Source: Zobellia russellii
Lineage (GTDB): Bacteria; Bacteroidota; Bacteroidia; Flavobacteriales; Flavobacteriaceae
Direction: 5' to 3'
NCBI RefSeq assembly: GCF_018728565.1
Contig: NZ_JACSOI010000006.1
Coordinates: 124,001 to 188,000 of the forward strand
DNA: 64,000 bases
A program made the position numbers and the translations under genes. Below are positions 35,382 through 44,178 of the stretch, piece after piece. The notes beneath the pieces were generated by a model. It was given only the letters and a program-made list of their open reading frames with translations, made no database searches and was not told where the DNA came from. Numbering within the stretch: position 1 is the first letter of the stretch; each line of letters starts with the position of its first letter.

Positions 35382-37214
35382 TTGGAACCTTTTATTGTAT
35401 CGGCACGTAAATATAGACCTCAAACATTTAGGGATGTTGTGGGGCAACAGGCCATTACCAATACTTTGACCAATGCCATCGAACACAATCATTTGGCACA
35501 GGCCCTTTTATTTTGTGGCCCTAGAGGAGTTGGCAAGACTACCTGCGCCCGTATTCTTGCCAAACAGATAAATTCTGATGGAACGGAACGTGAAGGTGAA
35601 GATTTTGCTTTCAATATTTTTGAGCTGGATGCCGCATCCAACAACTCGGTAGATGACATCCGTAATCTTATAGACCAAGTACGCATACCACCACAAGTGG
35701 GCAAATACAAGGTTTACATCATAGATGAGGTTCACATGCTCTCGCAATCGGCCTTCAACGCTTTTCTAAAAACACTTGAAGAACCGCCAAAACACGCCAT
35801 ATTTATTTTGGCCACCACCGAGAAGCATAAAATTATACCCACGATACTCTCTCGTTGTCAGATATTTGATTTTAAGAGAATCACCGTTAAAGATGCTGCC
35901 GAATATCTAAAATACATTGCCGAGAACCAAGGTATTGTTGCAGATGATGATGCACTACATATCATAGCCCAAAAGGCAGATGGTGCAATGAGGGATGCCC
36001 TTTCTATTTTTGATAGGGTCGTTAGTTTTTCAGGAAAAGAACTGACCAGAAAGGCCGTGACGGAAAATTTAAATGTTCTTGATTACGACACTTATTTTGC
36101 TGCGACCGATTTAATTCTAGCTCATAACATACCGCAACTACTCTTATTATTTAACAAAACCCTATCATTAGGCTTTGACGGGCATCATTTCATAAGTGGA
36201 TTAGCCTCTCATTTTAGGGACTTAATGGTTTGCCAACACCAAGACACCATTAACCTTTTGGAAGTAGGCGATGTGGCCAAACAGAACTATTTAGAGCAAT
36301 CAAAGAAGACCTCAATGCAGTTTCTTCTTCAGGCTTTGAATATTGCCAATGACTGTGACCTGAAGTATAAGACCAGTAAAAACCAACGGTTGCTGGTAGA
36401 ACTTACCTTAATGAAACTAGCTTCAATTGGATTTGAGGCCGAAAAAAAAAATTCTGAATCCGACCTCCTAGACGGTTCTACCATTGATTATATAGCTCCA
36501 GCATCCTTTTTCAAAGGAAATGGCGCGGTTCAAAAAACACCGGCAAACACTAGTATTCCCGCTCCAAAAGAGCAACCAGAAGTGACTACTCCTGAACCTG
36601 TTGTTTCTACCGAAAAACGAGAGGAAACCTATCAAAACGAGGAAAAAATTCCTTCTCCAAGTTCAATTGCCGTTGCGGAGCCCAAAATACAGGAAACAGC
36701 ACAGCCACAACCTGAAGCTGCACCCATAAAAAAACTCAGTATAGGTGGAGAAAGAAGGGTTTCAGGACTTTCCCTGTCTAGTTTAAAGGCAAAAAAAGAA
36801 CATGAGCTTAGTAGAAAAGATGAAACAATTGATGAAAGTAAGCTCCCAAAAGATGCTTTTTCCGAAGAGGAAATGCAACAACATTGGGCAGATTATATTC
36901 AGAAAATTGATAATGACGGAAAGAAAATTTTGGCCTCCAACCTTAACGTAGATATTCCAAAACTAGTTCAGGATAAAACCATTTGGATAGAATTACCCAA
37001 TGAAACCATGAAAAAGGAAATTGAGCGTGAGCAATATGGACTTATGGAGCATTTGAGAAGAAACCTGAACAACTACTTTATTGAATTAAAGATTACCGTA
37101 AACGAAACCGTTGCGAAAAAGTTTGCGTTTACTCCTGAAGAAAAATATGAAAAGCTCAGGGAGAAAAACCCTGCCATAGATTTACTTAGAAAAACTTTTG
37201 ATTTAGACCTTTAG
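35382..37214 (+). CDS. dnaX: DNA polymerase III subunit gamma/tau
   Basis: 610 residues, starting at TTG (35382) because MEPFIVSARKYRPQTFRDVVG is the family start and no ATG precedes it in frame. Walker A is GPRGVGKTT at 46-54, DEVHML near 118, and the sensor/SRC motif ILSRCQIFDF near 160. The AAA+ clamp-loader part (1-365) is followed by a Pro/Glu/Thr-rich linker (about 385-460) and a tau-like C-terminus. The loop between Walker A and ELDAASN has no cysteines, so the four-Cys zinc module of E. coli DnaX is absent. It overlaps the convergent TMEM220 gene by 12 nt. Confidence 0.95.
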   Translation: MEPFIVSARKYRPQTFRDVVGQQAITNTLTNAIEHNHLAQALLFCGPRGVGKTTCARILAKQINSDGTEREGEDFAFNIFELDAASNNSVDDIRNLIDQVRIPPQVGKYKVYIIDEVHMLSQSAFNAFLKTLEEPPKHAIFILATTEKHKIIPTILSRCQIFDFKRITVKDAAEYLKYIAENQGIVADDDALHIIAQKADGAMRDALSIFDRVVSFSGKELTRKAVTENLNVLDYDTYFAATDLILAHNIPQLLLLFNKTLSLGFDGHHFISGLASHFRDLMVCQHQDTINLLEVGDVAKQNYLEQSKKTSMQFLLQALNIANDCDLKYKTSKNQRLLVELTLMKLASIGFEAEKKNSESDLLDGSTIDYIAPASFFKGNGAVQKTPANTSIPAPKEQPEVTTPEPVVSTEKREETYQNEEKIPSPSSIAVAEPKIQETAQPQPEAAPIKKLSIGGERRVSGLSLSSLKAKKEHELSRKDETIDESKLPKDAFSEEEMQQHWADYIQKIDNDGKKILASNLNVDIPKLVQDKTIWIELPNETMKKEIEREQYGLMEHLRRNLNNYFIELKITVNETVAKKFAFTPEEKYEKLREKNPAIDLLRKTFDLDL

Positions 37215-37562
37215 CCCTTTTTCAAACCGGATTCTTAGAGCGTACACCAACATTATTACAGCAATAATCAGCAAACCACCTGCTTCCCTAGCCCGTTCAA
37301 TATTTACAATATCACCTTCACCAATAGCAAAACCTTGAAATTGCTCTGGCCATTGGGTATACGTACCAATTACGGCCAAAAAGAAAAAAGATATAGCCAC
37401 ATAAACAGACAAACGGTTCATTGCGAACAAAGCAGAGGCCAATGCCGCAAGTCCGTAAATAAGATACCACGTAGTAGCATCCGGATCATTATACTGCATA
37501 TAGGCGGCCCAAGCGAAAAGAATGGCGAATACCACGCCCACTATTTTAAAGAAGATTTTCAT
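37203..37562 (-). CDS. TMEM220-family small membrane protein, coupled to the ebo operon
   Basis: 119 residues with four predicted membrane helices (about 3-22, 30-47, 50-66 and 92-112). The pattern MQYNDPDATTWYLIYGLAA fits the transmembrane 220 family. It is the last gene of the ebo operon: its ATG overlaps the eboF stop by 4 nt (37559-37562), so it is translationally coupled. Its own stop overlaps the dnaX stop on the other strand by 12 nt. Function is unknown; the coupling suggests work at the membrane with the Ebo proteins, which is inference. Confidence 0.85.
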   Translation of the reverse strand: MKIFFKIVGVVFAILFAWAAYMQYNDPDATTWYLIYGLAALASALFAMNRLSVYVAISFFFLAVIGTYTQWPEQFQGFAIGEGDIVNIERAREAGGLLIIAVIMLVYALRIRFEKGLKV

Positions 37563-38938
37563 ATTTCCTCCGTTACGTGCTCCTTAAGGATAGTATACAC
37601 ATCCGTAGCTTCTATATCATCCTTAAAAGAAGAATTGATCTGATCAGTTATCAATATAGGGTAATCTGCCTTGTCTTCAGGAATTCTACCATGAGAACCT
37701 TTTACTAAAGTAGCATCTAAGGGAATAATATTCATAACCGTTCTAAAGCCCATTTTTTTCTTCAACAACTTAGCTACAACTTTTGCCATAACCAATTTGT
37801 CTTTTGGGTTTGTCAACATTTCTACAGGGTCGTAACCCGGTTTTTTATGAATATCAACCATACGTGCGTAATCCGGCGCCTTGGCATCATCTAACCAAAA
37901 ATAATAGGTAAACCAAGAATCGGCATCTGCTACTACAACTAAGTCTCCACACCTCTCATGATTTAAATTAGCTTTTTCCAACTCCTCACCTGTCAGAACC
38001 TTTTCTACTCCGGAAACGGTCTCTAATAAAGCTTTAACTTCTAGTTTTATAGATGGGTCGTTTAAATACACATGTGCAATTTGATGATCGGCCACGGCAA
38101 AAGCCCTACTCTGCCCCGCATCCAAAAGCTCCAACCCACGTTCTTCCCTAATAGCGATGTACCCCTTAGAACGCAAAATTCTATTTAAATGAACAGGGTT
38201 GTTTACATCCGTAATACCATATTCCGACAGTAATACAATACGCGCGTTACGCTGTTGAAAATGAGTCACCAACTGTTCAATAACAGCATCTATTTCCTTT
38301 AAATCCTTTTTTATTTTGCTGAAATCCAACCCGTGGCGCTGCAAGTTGTAATCTAGATGTGGAAGGTAGACAAGAGACAATGTTGGATTGTGCATCTCAT
38401 CCGTACGAATAGCCGCATCGGCAATCCATTTACTGGATTTTATAGAGGTTTTTGGACCCCAAAACTGGAACAAAGGAAAAGTACCCAATTCATCCTGCAA
38501 CATATCCCTTAATTCCGGAGGATAAGAATATACATCAGGTATCTTTCGGCCATCTGCCAAATAGTTCGGCCTTGGGGTTAAACTGAAATCAACCGTAGAA
38601 TACATATTGTACCACCAGAAATGATTGGCACAGGTAAAATGTTCATCCTCCTTTTTAAGATCGTCCCAAAGCTTATCGCTCTGTACCAAATTATTGGACT
38701 GTCGCCAGAATTTTATTTCACATTCTTCCTTAAAATACCAGCCATTACCCACAACACCATGCTCATCCGGTGTTTTCCCCGTGAGGTACGTAGATTGTGC
38801 CGAACATGTTACCGCTGGCAAAACTGGACTTATGTAAGCCGATTTTCCCTTTTTTAAGAAAGATTCTATAAATGGGGTATGTTCCCCAATAAGACGTTGG
38901 GTCAAGCCTACAACGTTAATTACTACCGTTTTTTTCAT
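37559..38938 (-). CDS. eboF: EboF: alkaline-phosphatase-superfamily phosphodiesterase/pyrophosphatase
   Basis: 459 residues of the nucleotide pyrophosphatase/phosphodiesterase type. The nucleophile is T44 in PAVTCSAQSTYLTG; further metal-site motifs are LPHLDYNLQRHG near 199-210, LLSEYGIT near 235, and GSHGR near 423. The first motif reads INVVGLT, with Asn where many superfamily members have a metal-binding Asp; I cannot tell whether that is the Ebo norm. No signal peptide is seen. It follows eboE by 3 nt and overlaps the TMEM220 gene by 4 nt. It probably releases a phosphate or nucleotide group from the unknown Ebo metabolite. Confidence 0.88.
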   Translation of the reverse strand: MKKTVVINVVGLTQRLIGEHTPFIESFLKKGKSAYISPVLPAVTCSAQSTYLTGKTPDEHGVVGNGWYFKEECEIKFWRQSNNLVQSDKLWDDLKKEDEHFTCANHFWWYNMYSTVDFSLTPRPNYLADGRKIPDVYSYPPELRDMLQDELGTFPLFQFWGPKTSIKSSKWIADAAIRTDEMHNPTLSLVYLPHLDYNLQRHGLDFSKIKKDLKEIDAVIEQLVTHFQQRNARIVLLSEYGITDVNNPVHLNRILRSKGYIAIREERGLELLDAGQSRAFAVADHQIAHVYLNDPSIKLEVKALLETVSGVEKVLTGEELEKANLNHERCGDLVVVADADSWFTYYFWLDDAKAPDYARMVDIHKKPGYDPVEMLTNPKDKLVMAKVVAKLLKKKMGFRTVMNIIPLDATLVKGSHGRIPEDKADYPILITDQINSSFKDDIEATDVYTILKEHVTEEI

Positions 38939-38941
38939 CCT

Positions 38942-40135
38942 CTAAAACTTTTCAACAAACCACTCAATCTCTCTGATAATAGACTCCGAAAGGTCTCTTT
39001 TCAAGGTATATGGAAGAACATCCCACGTATAGGTCTCTATTTCCAAGTGCTCGGAAACAGGATTATTTTTTAAATATTCCATCACCTTTAGGATATGGTC
39101 TTGCGTAGAATCCAGTACCCCAAACCGTTCCAGAAATATAGGTACGTGAAAATGCGCGCGCAACTCCTTAAAATCACGCTTATGCTCCAACACTATGGGT
39201 AAATCATTATAGGTTTTTACCTTTCTATCTATCTTTTCGGTCACCTGATGCAGGTAAGTAGGCTCATCAAAAAGAGCCAAGGCCTCCCATATTTCTTCAT
39301 TGCCTGACGGATTAGCAAGAATTTTCAGCGCTGCACTAACTTGAATTTTTCCAATCGCTATTCCCGCGTCGGCGAACTTCTTAAATGTGTCCACTGGTTC
39401 TTCATAGGCCAAAGAAAAATGACAGATATCATAACAGACAGTAAGATACCGGTGTATAATTTTATTGGCTTCTGAAGCATTCAAACCAAGTTTATCGGCA
39501 ATTACGGTCGTTCCTATGGGTATAAGGTAATCCGTAAAAAAACGTAGCACCTCATCACTGTTTTCCAACATACCATCTGGCTCCGGTTCTATGTCCAGAT
39601 GTACATACTTTCCGGTTCGCTTTTCTATGTCATGTAGATGAATGGCGACTTCCACCATATTCTTTGCTCCGGTCTCAAAAGCTGATTTTGTAGCCTCTTT
39701 GGTAGAATGCCAATATTTATAACTTACCGGAGAGGTAGATATTCCACCGGATATACCTTCAGGAAGTAAAGCCTCTAACTGATCGAACAAACGTTTGGTA
39801 TAGATCAACCGTTCAGCAGTGGTCCAATCCGGGGCATGTACATCATCCTTTACCCGTTCATTATGAAAGTTGCCGTATGGAAAACCGTTCATGGTAAACA
39901 CATACACATTGTTCCTGTCCAACCATTGCTTGAATTCTTCAAGATTACCGTTCATGGCAAGCTCTTCACTAGCTTTGTTGGACAACCGCAACCCTAATCC
40001 AAAGGGCTTGTCCACAGCTACTTTTTGCTTTATCTGGGGAACATGTTCCTTAAGACTATCAAACGTAGTCTTCCAATCAAATCCGGGGTGAATATTGGTA
40101 CAATAAGTGAGTTGAAAATTGTTATCTATCTGCAA
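38942..40135 (-). CDS. eboE: EboE: xylose-isomerase-like TIM-barrel protein
   Basis: 397 residues. The start LTYCTNIHPG, KPFGLGLRLSNKA, FTMNGFPYGNFH, LDIEPEPDGMLE, YDICHFSLAYE and VLEHKRDFKEL are recognisable EboE segments with Glu, Asp and His ligands expected for a divalent-metal TIM barrel (AP-endonuclease-2/xylose-isomerase superfamily). The reaction is not known. It starts 1 nt after the eboD stop and ends 3 nt before eboF. Confidence 0.9.
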   Translation of the reverse strand: MQIDNNFQLTYCTNIHPGFDWKTTFDSLKEHVPQIKQKVAVDKPFGLGLRLSNKASEELAMNGNLEEFKQWLDRNNVYVFTMNGFPYGNFHNERVKDDVHAPDWTTAERLIYTKRLFDQLEALLPEGISGGISTSPVSYKYWHSTKEATKSAFETGAKNMVEVAIHLHDIEKRTGKYVHLDIEPEPDGMLENSDEVLRFFTDYLIPIGTTVIADKLGLNASEANKIIHRYLTVCYDICHFSLAYEEPVDTFKKFADAGIAIGKIQVSAALKILANPSGNEEIWEALALFDEPTYLHQVTEKIDRKVKTYNDLPIVLEHKRDFKELRAHFHVPIFLERFGVLDSTQDHILKVMEYLKNNPVSEHLEIETYTWDVLPYTLKRDLSESIIREIEWFVEKF

Positions 40136-40136
40136 A

Positions 40137-41324
40137 CTACCCTACTTTAAGTTTTGAAATTTCGTTTACCATGTCCAGTGCCTTTTTCATGGTCTGGCGG
40201 TCAATCTGATGAACATCATGCTTAACACCTAAATCAGAAATAAGTGTTATAGTAAGTTCTCCTCCTAAATGCTCGCGAAACTCTTCTATTCCGTTCAACA
40301 ATTCATTTACCTCTTTCTCCGAAGCCAATGGAAAGCTTAAATCAAAACCAATGTTCTGAAAAACAGCCACCACACGGTCCAAATCCGCTTTATTGATCAA
40401 ACCTGTTAAATGCGCATACGCCACATCTAACACGATACCCTTTGCAACGGCTTCGCCATGACGTAAGGCATAATTGGTCATATATTCTAATTTATGGGCC
40501 GCCCAATGCCCAAAATCCAAAGGTCTGGACGAACCACTCTCAAAAGGGTCTCCGCCTTGGGCAATATGGTGCATATGCATTTCGGCACACCTATATATCG
40601 TGTACTGCATTGCTTCCATGTCTCTATCCCGCAATTTATATGCGTTTTCCTCCAAATACTCAAAAAAGACCTTATCCTTGATCAATGCGACTTTTAAGGC
40701 TTCGGAAATACCGGAAATCCAATCGCGTTGCTCTAAGGTTTTTAGAAAATCCGTATCGTTTATAATCGCATATGGTGGCGCAAAAGTGCCAATGAAATTC
40801 TTTTTCCCAAAAGCATTCACACTATTTTTAACGCCCACAGCGGAATCATCTTGAGACAAAACAGTTGTTGGTATACGAATTAATTTTACACCTCTATGCG
40901 CAATTGCCGCGGCGTATCCCGCCATATCAATTACCGCTCCCCCGCCAATGACCACAACAAATGAATGTCTGCAAATAGCATATTCGCTAACTCCTTTAAG
41001 AATTGCTTCAACTTGACTTTCATCATTTTTACACGCTTCGCCCCCTTGGACTATCATGCTCTTCATGTGCACCAGATTTTCAGGATAATGCTTACAGTAA
41101 GATTTTATATTATCCATAAGCGCCGGGTGCGCAGCCGCAACACCATCATCAACCACAAAAAGAAGTTTTACAGGCTCATTTTTATAGGTCTTGATAATAT
41201 CCTTGAACAAGGTATTTTCGGTACCGAACAAGTTTTGGGTAAAGTGAAGGCCATATTGATATGAAACCTCAAATTTTTGTTCTATCGTTTTAAACATCAT
41301 TTTTCTTTTGAACGCCAATAACAA
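40137..41324 (-). CDS. eboD: EboD: 3-dehydroquinate-synthase-like protein
   Basis: 395 residues, AroB-like. The NAD loop is VVIGGGAVIDMAGY, the IPTTVLSQDDSAVGVKN segment is intact, and zinc ligands are expected in GISEALKVALI (Glu), LDFGHWAAHKLE (His) and LRHGEAV (His). In the ebo context this is not the shikimate enzyme but probably cyclises a sugar-phosphate-like substrate, as other AroB relatives do. An internal ATG at codon 9 (MMFKTIEQK) may be the true start. It lies 6 nt after eboC. Confidence 0.9.
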   Translation of the reverse strand: MLLAFKRKMMFKTIEQKFEVSYQYGLHFTQNLFGTENTLFKDIIKTYKNEPVKLLFVVDDGVAAAHPALMDNIKSYCKHYPENLVHMKSMIVQGGEACKNDESQVEAILKGVSEYAICRHSFVVVIGGGAVIDMAGYAAAIAHRGVKLIRIPTTVLSQDDSAVGVKNSVNAFGKKNFIGTFAPPYAIINDTDFLKTLEQRDWISGISEALKVALIKDKVFFEYLEENAYKLRDRDMEAMQYTIYRCAEMHMHHIAQGGDPFESGSSRPLDFGHWAAHKLEYMTNYALRHGEAVAKGIVLDVAYAHLTGLINKADLDRVVAVFQNIGFDLSFPLASEKEVNELLNGIEEFREHLGGELTITLISDLGVKHDVHQIDRQTMKKALDMVNEISKLKVG

Positions 41325-41330
41325 TTGACC

Positions 41331-42233
41331 TTAGGTAACGGCAAATAATTTTGATAGGCTCTTGGACACCGGAAGCAGTGCCAAAATAACCAACCCATAC
41401 CACCAGTCCGAAAAAGCTACGGCAATGGACGAATCCAATAAAATTAACGCTATGACACCCGCCATAACCGCTTTTTTAATATTCTCCGGTGAGTTTACGG
41501 AATGTGCCTTAATCAAAGGCTTAAAAACCGTGAACGCAAACAATATCAAAAACAATAACGGAAATAAAAGCGCATCCGTATGTAGAAAGGCCATAGTTGC
41601 AACGGCTAAAATTACAGTTCCGTAGAGCACACCCGCCAATACAATATGATTTTTATTTTCTCCATGCACTTCACCTCTACTTATTAAAGTAATCGCAAAG
41701 ATGTATACGATGGGTATAAAGGCCATGAACCAAAAACTAAAATCATTTAAGATGGACATGCCCAATAACAAGTTGATTCCCCTGCACAGCCCCATACTTA
41801 AAGGCCCGAAAAAATCATATTTCTTAGCAATTGCATCATATAAAAGTATGGCAAATGCCAATGCTACAGCAACCATTCCGGACGTTACGGATACCAGGAA
41901 TGCCAACAGTACGCCAACAGTTAAAGTAACACCGCCATATAACGCCGCCGAATTATAAGGAACAACACCACTAGGAATGGGCCTTTCCGGACGTTCTACT
42001 TGATCGATCTTAAAATCGAATACATCGTTTAGAATTACGCCTCCCGCATAGAGAAGTACGGATGAAAATATTAGGTATATCACATTAAAAAACCGCTCCG
42101 AACCTAGAAAATCAGTTTGAAGACCACCTACAAAAATACCTCCAATAGCTACACCGGCCAAAATATCGGCCGCAGCAGTCGGTAAATTAGCAGGTCTTGC
42201 CAATCGTGCATAACCAAGAAACGTGCGATTCAT
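41331..42233 (-). CDS. eboC: EboC: UbiA-family prenyltransferase
   Basis: 300 residues with about eight to nine membrane helices. The first Asp-rich motif is NDVFDFKID at 69-77 followed by RPERPIPSG; the second lies in YDAIAKKYDFFGP near 131-143. UbiA enzymes transfer a prenyl chain to an aromatic or polar acceptor in the membrane. Its ATG and the eboB stop meet at 42233, so the genes overlap by one base. It is the membrane component that would anchor a prenylated intermediate. Confidence 0.92.
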   Translation of the reverse strand: MNRTFLGYARLARPANLPTAAADILAGVAIGGIFVGGLQTDFLGSERFFNVIYLIFSSVLLYAGGVILNDVFDFKIDQVERPERPIPSGVVPYNSAALYGGVTLTVGVLLAFLVSVTSGMVAVALAFAILLYDAIAKKYDFFGPLSMGLCRGINLLLGMSILNDFSFWFMAFIPIVYIFAITLISRGEVHGENKNHIVLAGVLYGTVILAVATMAFLHTDALLFPLLFLILFAFTVFKPLIKAHSVNSPENIKKAVMAGVIALILLDSSIAVAFSDWWYGLVILALLPVSKSLSKLFAVT

Positions 42234-43141
42234 TATGTAATCTGATCAGAATCTATCCTAGGCTCCTGCCCTCTTAAAACACTGTTATCATTATAAAGTT
42301 GCGTTTGATTGATTCCATCAGGCTTTAACCAGTGCTCTTCCTTCATTTTACCATTAGATCCAAAAATATCCAATGCATTTTGATAACATGTCTTTACAAC
42401 ATCCTCTCTTGCAATTCCTCTTTTAAGCATAAGGTTTGCCGTCTTTGGCACCGCCAAAGGATCACTAACACCCCAATCTGCAGAGCTATCTACTATAATA
42501 TTGTTGCTTCCATATTTTTTGACCACTTCTACCATACGTTCGTTACCCATTTTTGTCTTTGGGTAAATGGTAAATGCTGCAATAAAACCTCTATCAAGAA
42601 CGTCTTTTACGGTTTCTTCGTTATTATGGTCGATAACCACTTTTGAAGGGTCTAGACCATGCTCCAAACAAACCTCCATACTTTTTAAAGTTCCTGCCTT
42701 TTTATCGCGATGAGGCGTGTGCACTTGCACTACCATGTCCAACTCCTTGGCCATTTCCAGCTGCATACGGAAATATTTATCCTCCGCCGGGGTCTGGTCG
42801 TCATACCCTATTTCTCCAATAGCTACAACGTTCTGCTTGTGCACGTACAATGGCAAAAGCTCTATAACCTGCTCCGCCAATGCTTCATTGTTGGCTTCTT
42901 TGGAATTTAAGCCGATGGTACAATAATGCTGGATACCAAATTGGCTCGCCCTAAAAGGCTCCCAACCTACCAAACTACTGTAATAATCTTGAAACGAACC
43001 CACTTGCGTTCTTGGCTGTCCTAACCAAAAAGAAGGTTCTATTATAGCTACTACTCCGGCCTCGGCCATAGCCTCATAATCGTCCGTAGTTCGCGATGTC
43101 ATATGTACATGCGGGTCGATTATCATCATTTTATCTTCCAT
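42233..43141 (-). CDS. eboB: EboB: TatD-like metal-dependent hydrolase
   Basis: 302 residues, amidohydrolase fold. The HxH pair is in IIDPHVHM (H11, H13), the bridging Glu in AIGEIGYDDQ near 102-111, and further ligands in VVQVHTPHRDK, VIDHNNEE and VDSSADWG. TatD proteins are known as DNases, but in ebo clusters the substrate is taken to be the pathway metabolite. It starts 1 nt before the end of the eboA stop region and overlaps eboC by one base. Confidence 0.9.
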   Translation of the reverse strand: MEDKMMIIDPHVHMTSRTTDDYEAMAEAGVVAIIEPSFWLGQPRTQVGSFQDYYSSLVGWEPFRASQFGIQHYCTIGLNSKEANNEALAEQVIELLPLYVHKQNVVAIGEIGYDDQTPAEDKYFRMQLEMAKELDMVVQVHTPHRDKKAGTLKSMEVCLEHGLDPSKVVIDHNNEETVKDVLDRGFIAAFTIYPKTKMGNERMVEVVKKYGSNNIIVDSSADWGVSDPLAVPKTANLMLKRGIAREDVVKTCYQNALDIFGSNGKMKEEHWLKPDGINQTQLYNDNSVLRGQEPRIDSDQIT

Positions 43142-43142
43142 A

Positions 43143-44000
43143 CTAATCTTTTATATTTTTCCAGGTAATAGTTTTACGCTCTACTTGAGTTTTTATTTCG
43201 GGATACTTATCCAGTAATTCTTTCGCTTTTGACGCTTCGGAATTATAGCAACATAATGCGGCCACTTTATTTTCAACAGGATTATCACTTGCAAACAAGC
43301 GTGCCATATCTTTCAACAAGTTATCATCTAAAAATCCCGCGACCGGTCTCCAAAACAAAGGTTCAATCTCCCTTGAAGCCGCCCAACGTTCATGTGCATA
43401 ATCTGAGATAATCCGTGCCAAGTCCTTATTGGCCCGCTCGTCAATATTCAAAATATTGGAGAGGTCTAACTGCATAAAGGCAGCCTTTAGAAACATTTGG
43501 TTCCATTGCTGATCATTAAAATATTTTGCCGGGTAAGGGTTCCGCATACTTATCGCTTCAAAAATAGTGGCAATGTTCGTACGCAAAGCTTCAACTGCGG
43601 TCTGCTTATAATTCTCCGCATTGGGCAATAAGATTAGAAATTTCAGAAAAGTTTCGAGCTCACCAATATCTGCAACTTGAATTAAATTGGCCACTTTGGG
43701 CACAAAAAAATCTTCGTTGGCATATAGCACCTTTATCAATAGATAAATACGCGCTACCTGAAGCGTTGTAGCTTTTTGAGTTTTTAAATATTGGGTTACT
43801 GCATCCGCATCCTCACTTAGATTCAGAATAGTGCCTGAATCTATTTTACTAGCCAGCAGGCTATAGGTCATATACAGGTCCTTAGTAGAACTTGAGCCAA
43901 TGATCTGCTCTAATTTTTGTTGCAACCATGAATTTGTTTCCGAGTCTAAATTAGTGCTTAATAAAGACTGGAGCTTTTGGTCTATTTTGGTTAATTCCAT
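43143..44000 (-). CDS. eboA: EboA family protein
   Basis: 285 residues, all-alpha, soluble, with the EboA hallmark segments NPYPAKYFNDQQWNQMFLKA (about 156-175), ISDYAHERWAASR near 205, and a C-terminal VAALCCYNSEASKAK. EboA has no known biochemical activity; in Nostoc the ebo genes are needed for export of a scytonemin precursor to the periplasm. It is the first gene of the cluster, divergent from miaE, with a TAGTTTTG -7 element about 80 nt upstream. Confidence 0.88.
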   Translation of the reverse strand: MELTKIDQKLQSLLSTNLDSETNSWLQQKLEQIIGSSSTKDLYMTYSLLASKIDSGTILNLSEDADAVTQYLKTQKATTLQVARIYLLIKVLYANEDFFVPKVANLIQVADIGELETFLKFLILLPNAENYKQTAVEALRTNIATIFEAISMRNPYPAKYFNDQQWNQMFLKAAFMQLDLSNILNIDERANKDLARIISDYAHERWAASREIEPLFWRPVAGFLDDNLLKDMARLFASDNPVENKVAALCCYNSEASKAKELLDKYPEIKTQVERKTITWKNIKD

Positions 44001-44080
44001 AATCTGTTATTCGGGTTTCTTGACAAGTGGTAACAACCCTGCTTTTTTAACCTTTCGGTCTAATAAAAAACAACTATCTA

Positions 44081-44088
44081 CAAAACTA
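44081..44088 (-). promoter_or_regulatory. Candidate -7 element of the ebo operon
   Basis: The minus strand reads TAGTTTTG, an exact TAnnTTTG match about 80 nt upstream of eboA, giving a leader of about 75 nt. There is no TTTG at the -33 position (only GTTTCC). Confidence 0.4.
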
Positions 44089-44178
44089 ATTATTCTTTAG
44101 GGGAAACTGGATATTTAAGATGCTAAATTCTAGTTATAGTTTACAAAGATTCTTGCTAATTTTACGAAAAATATAATT

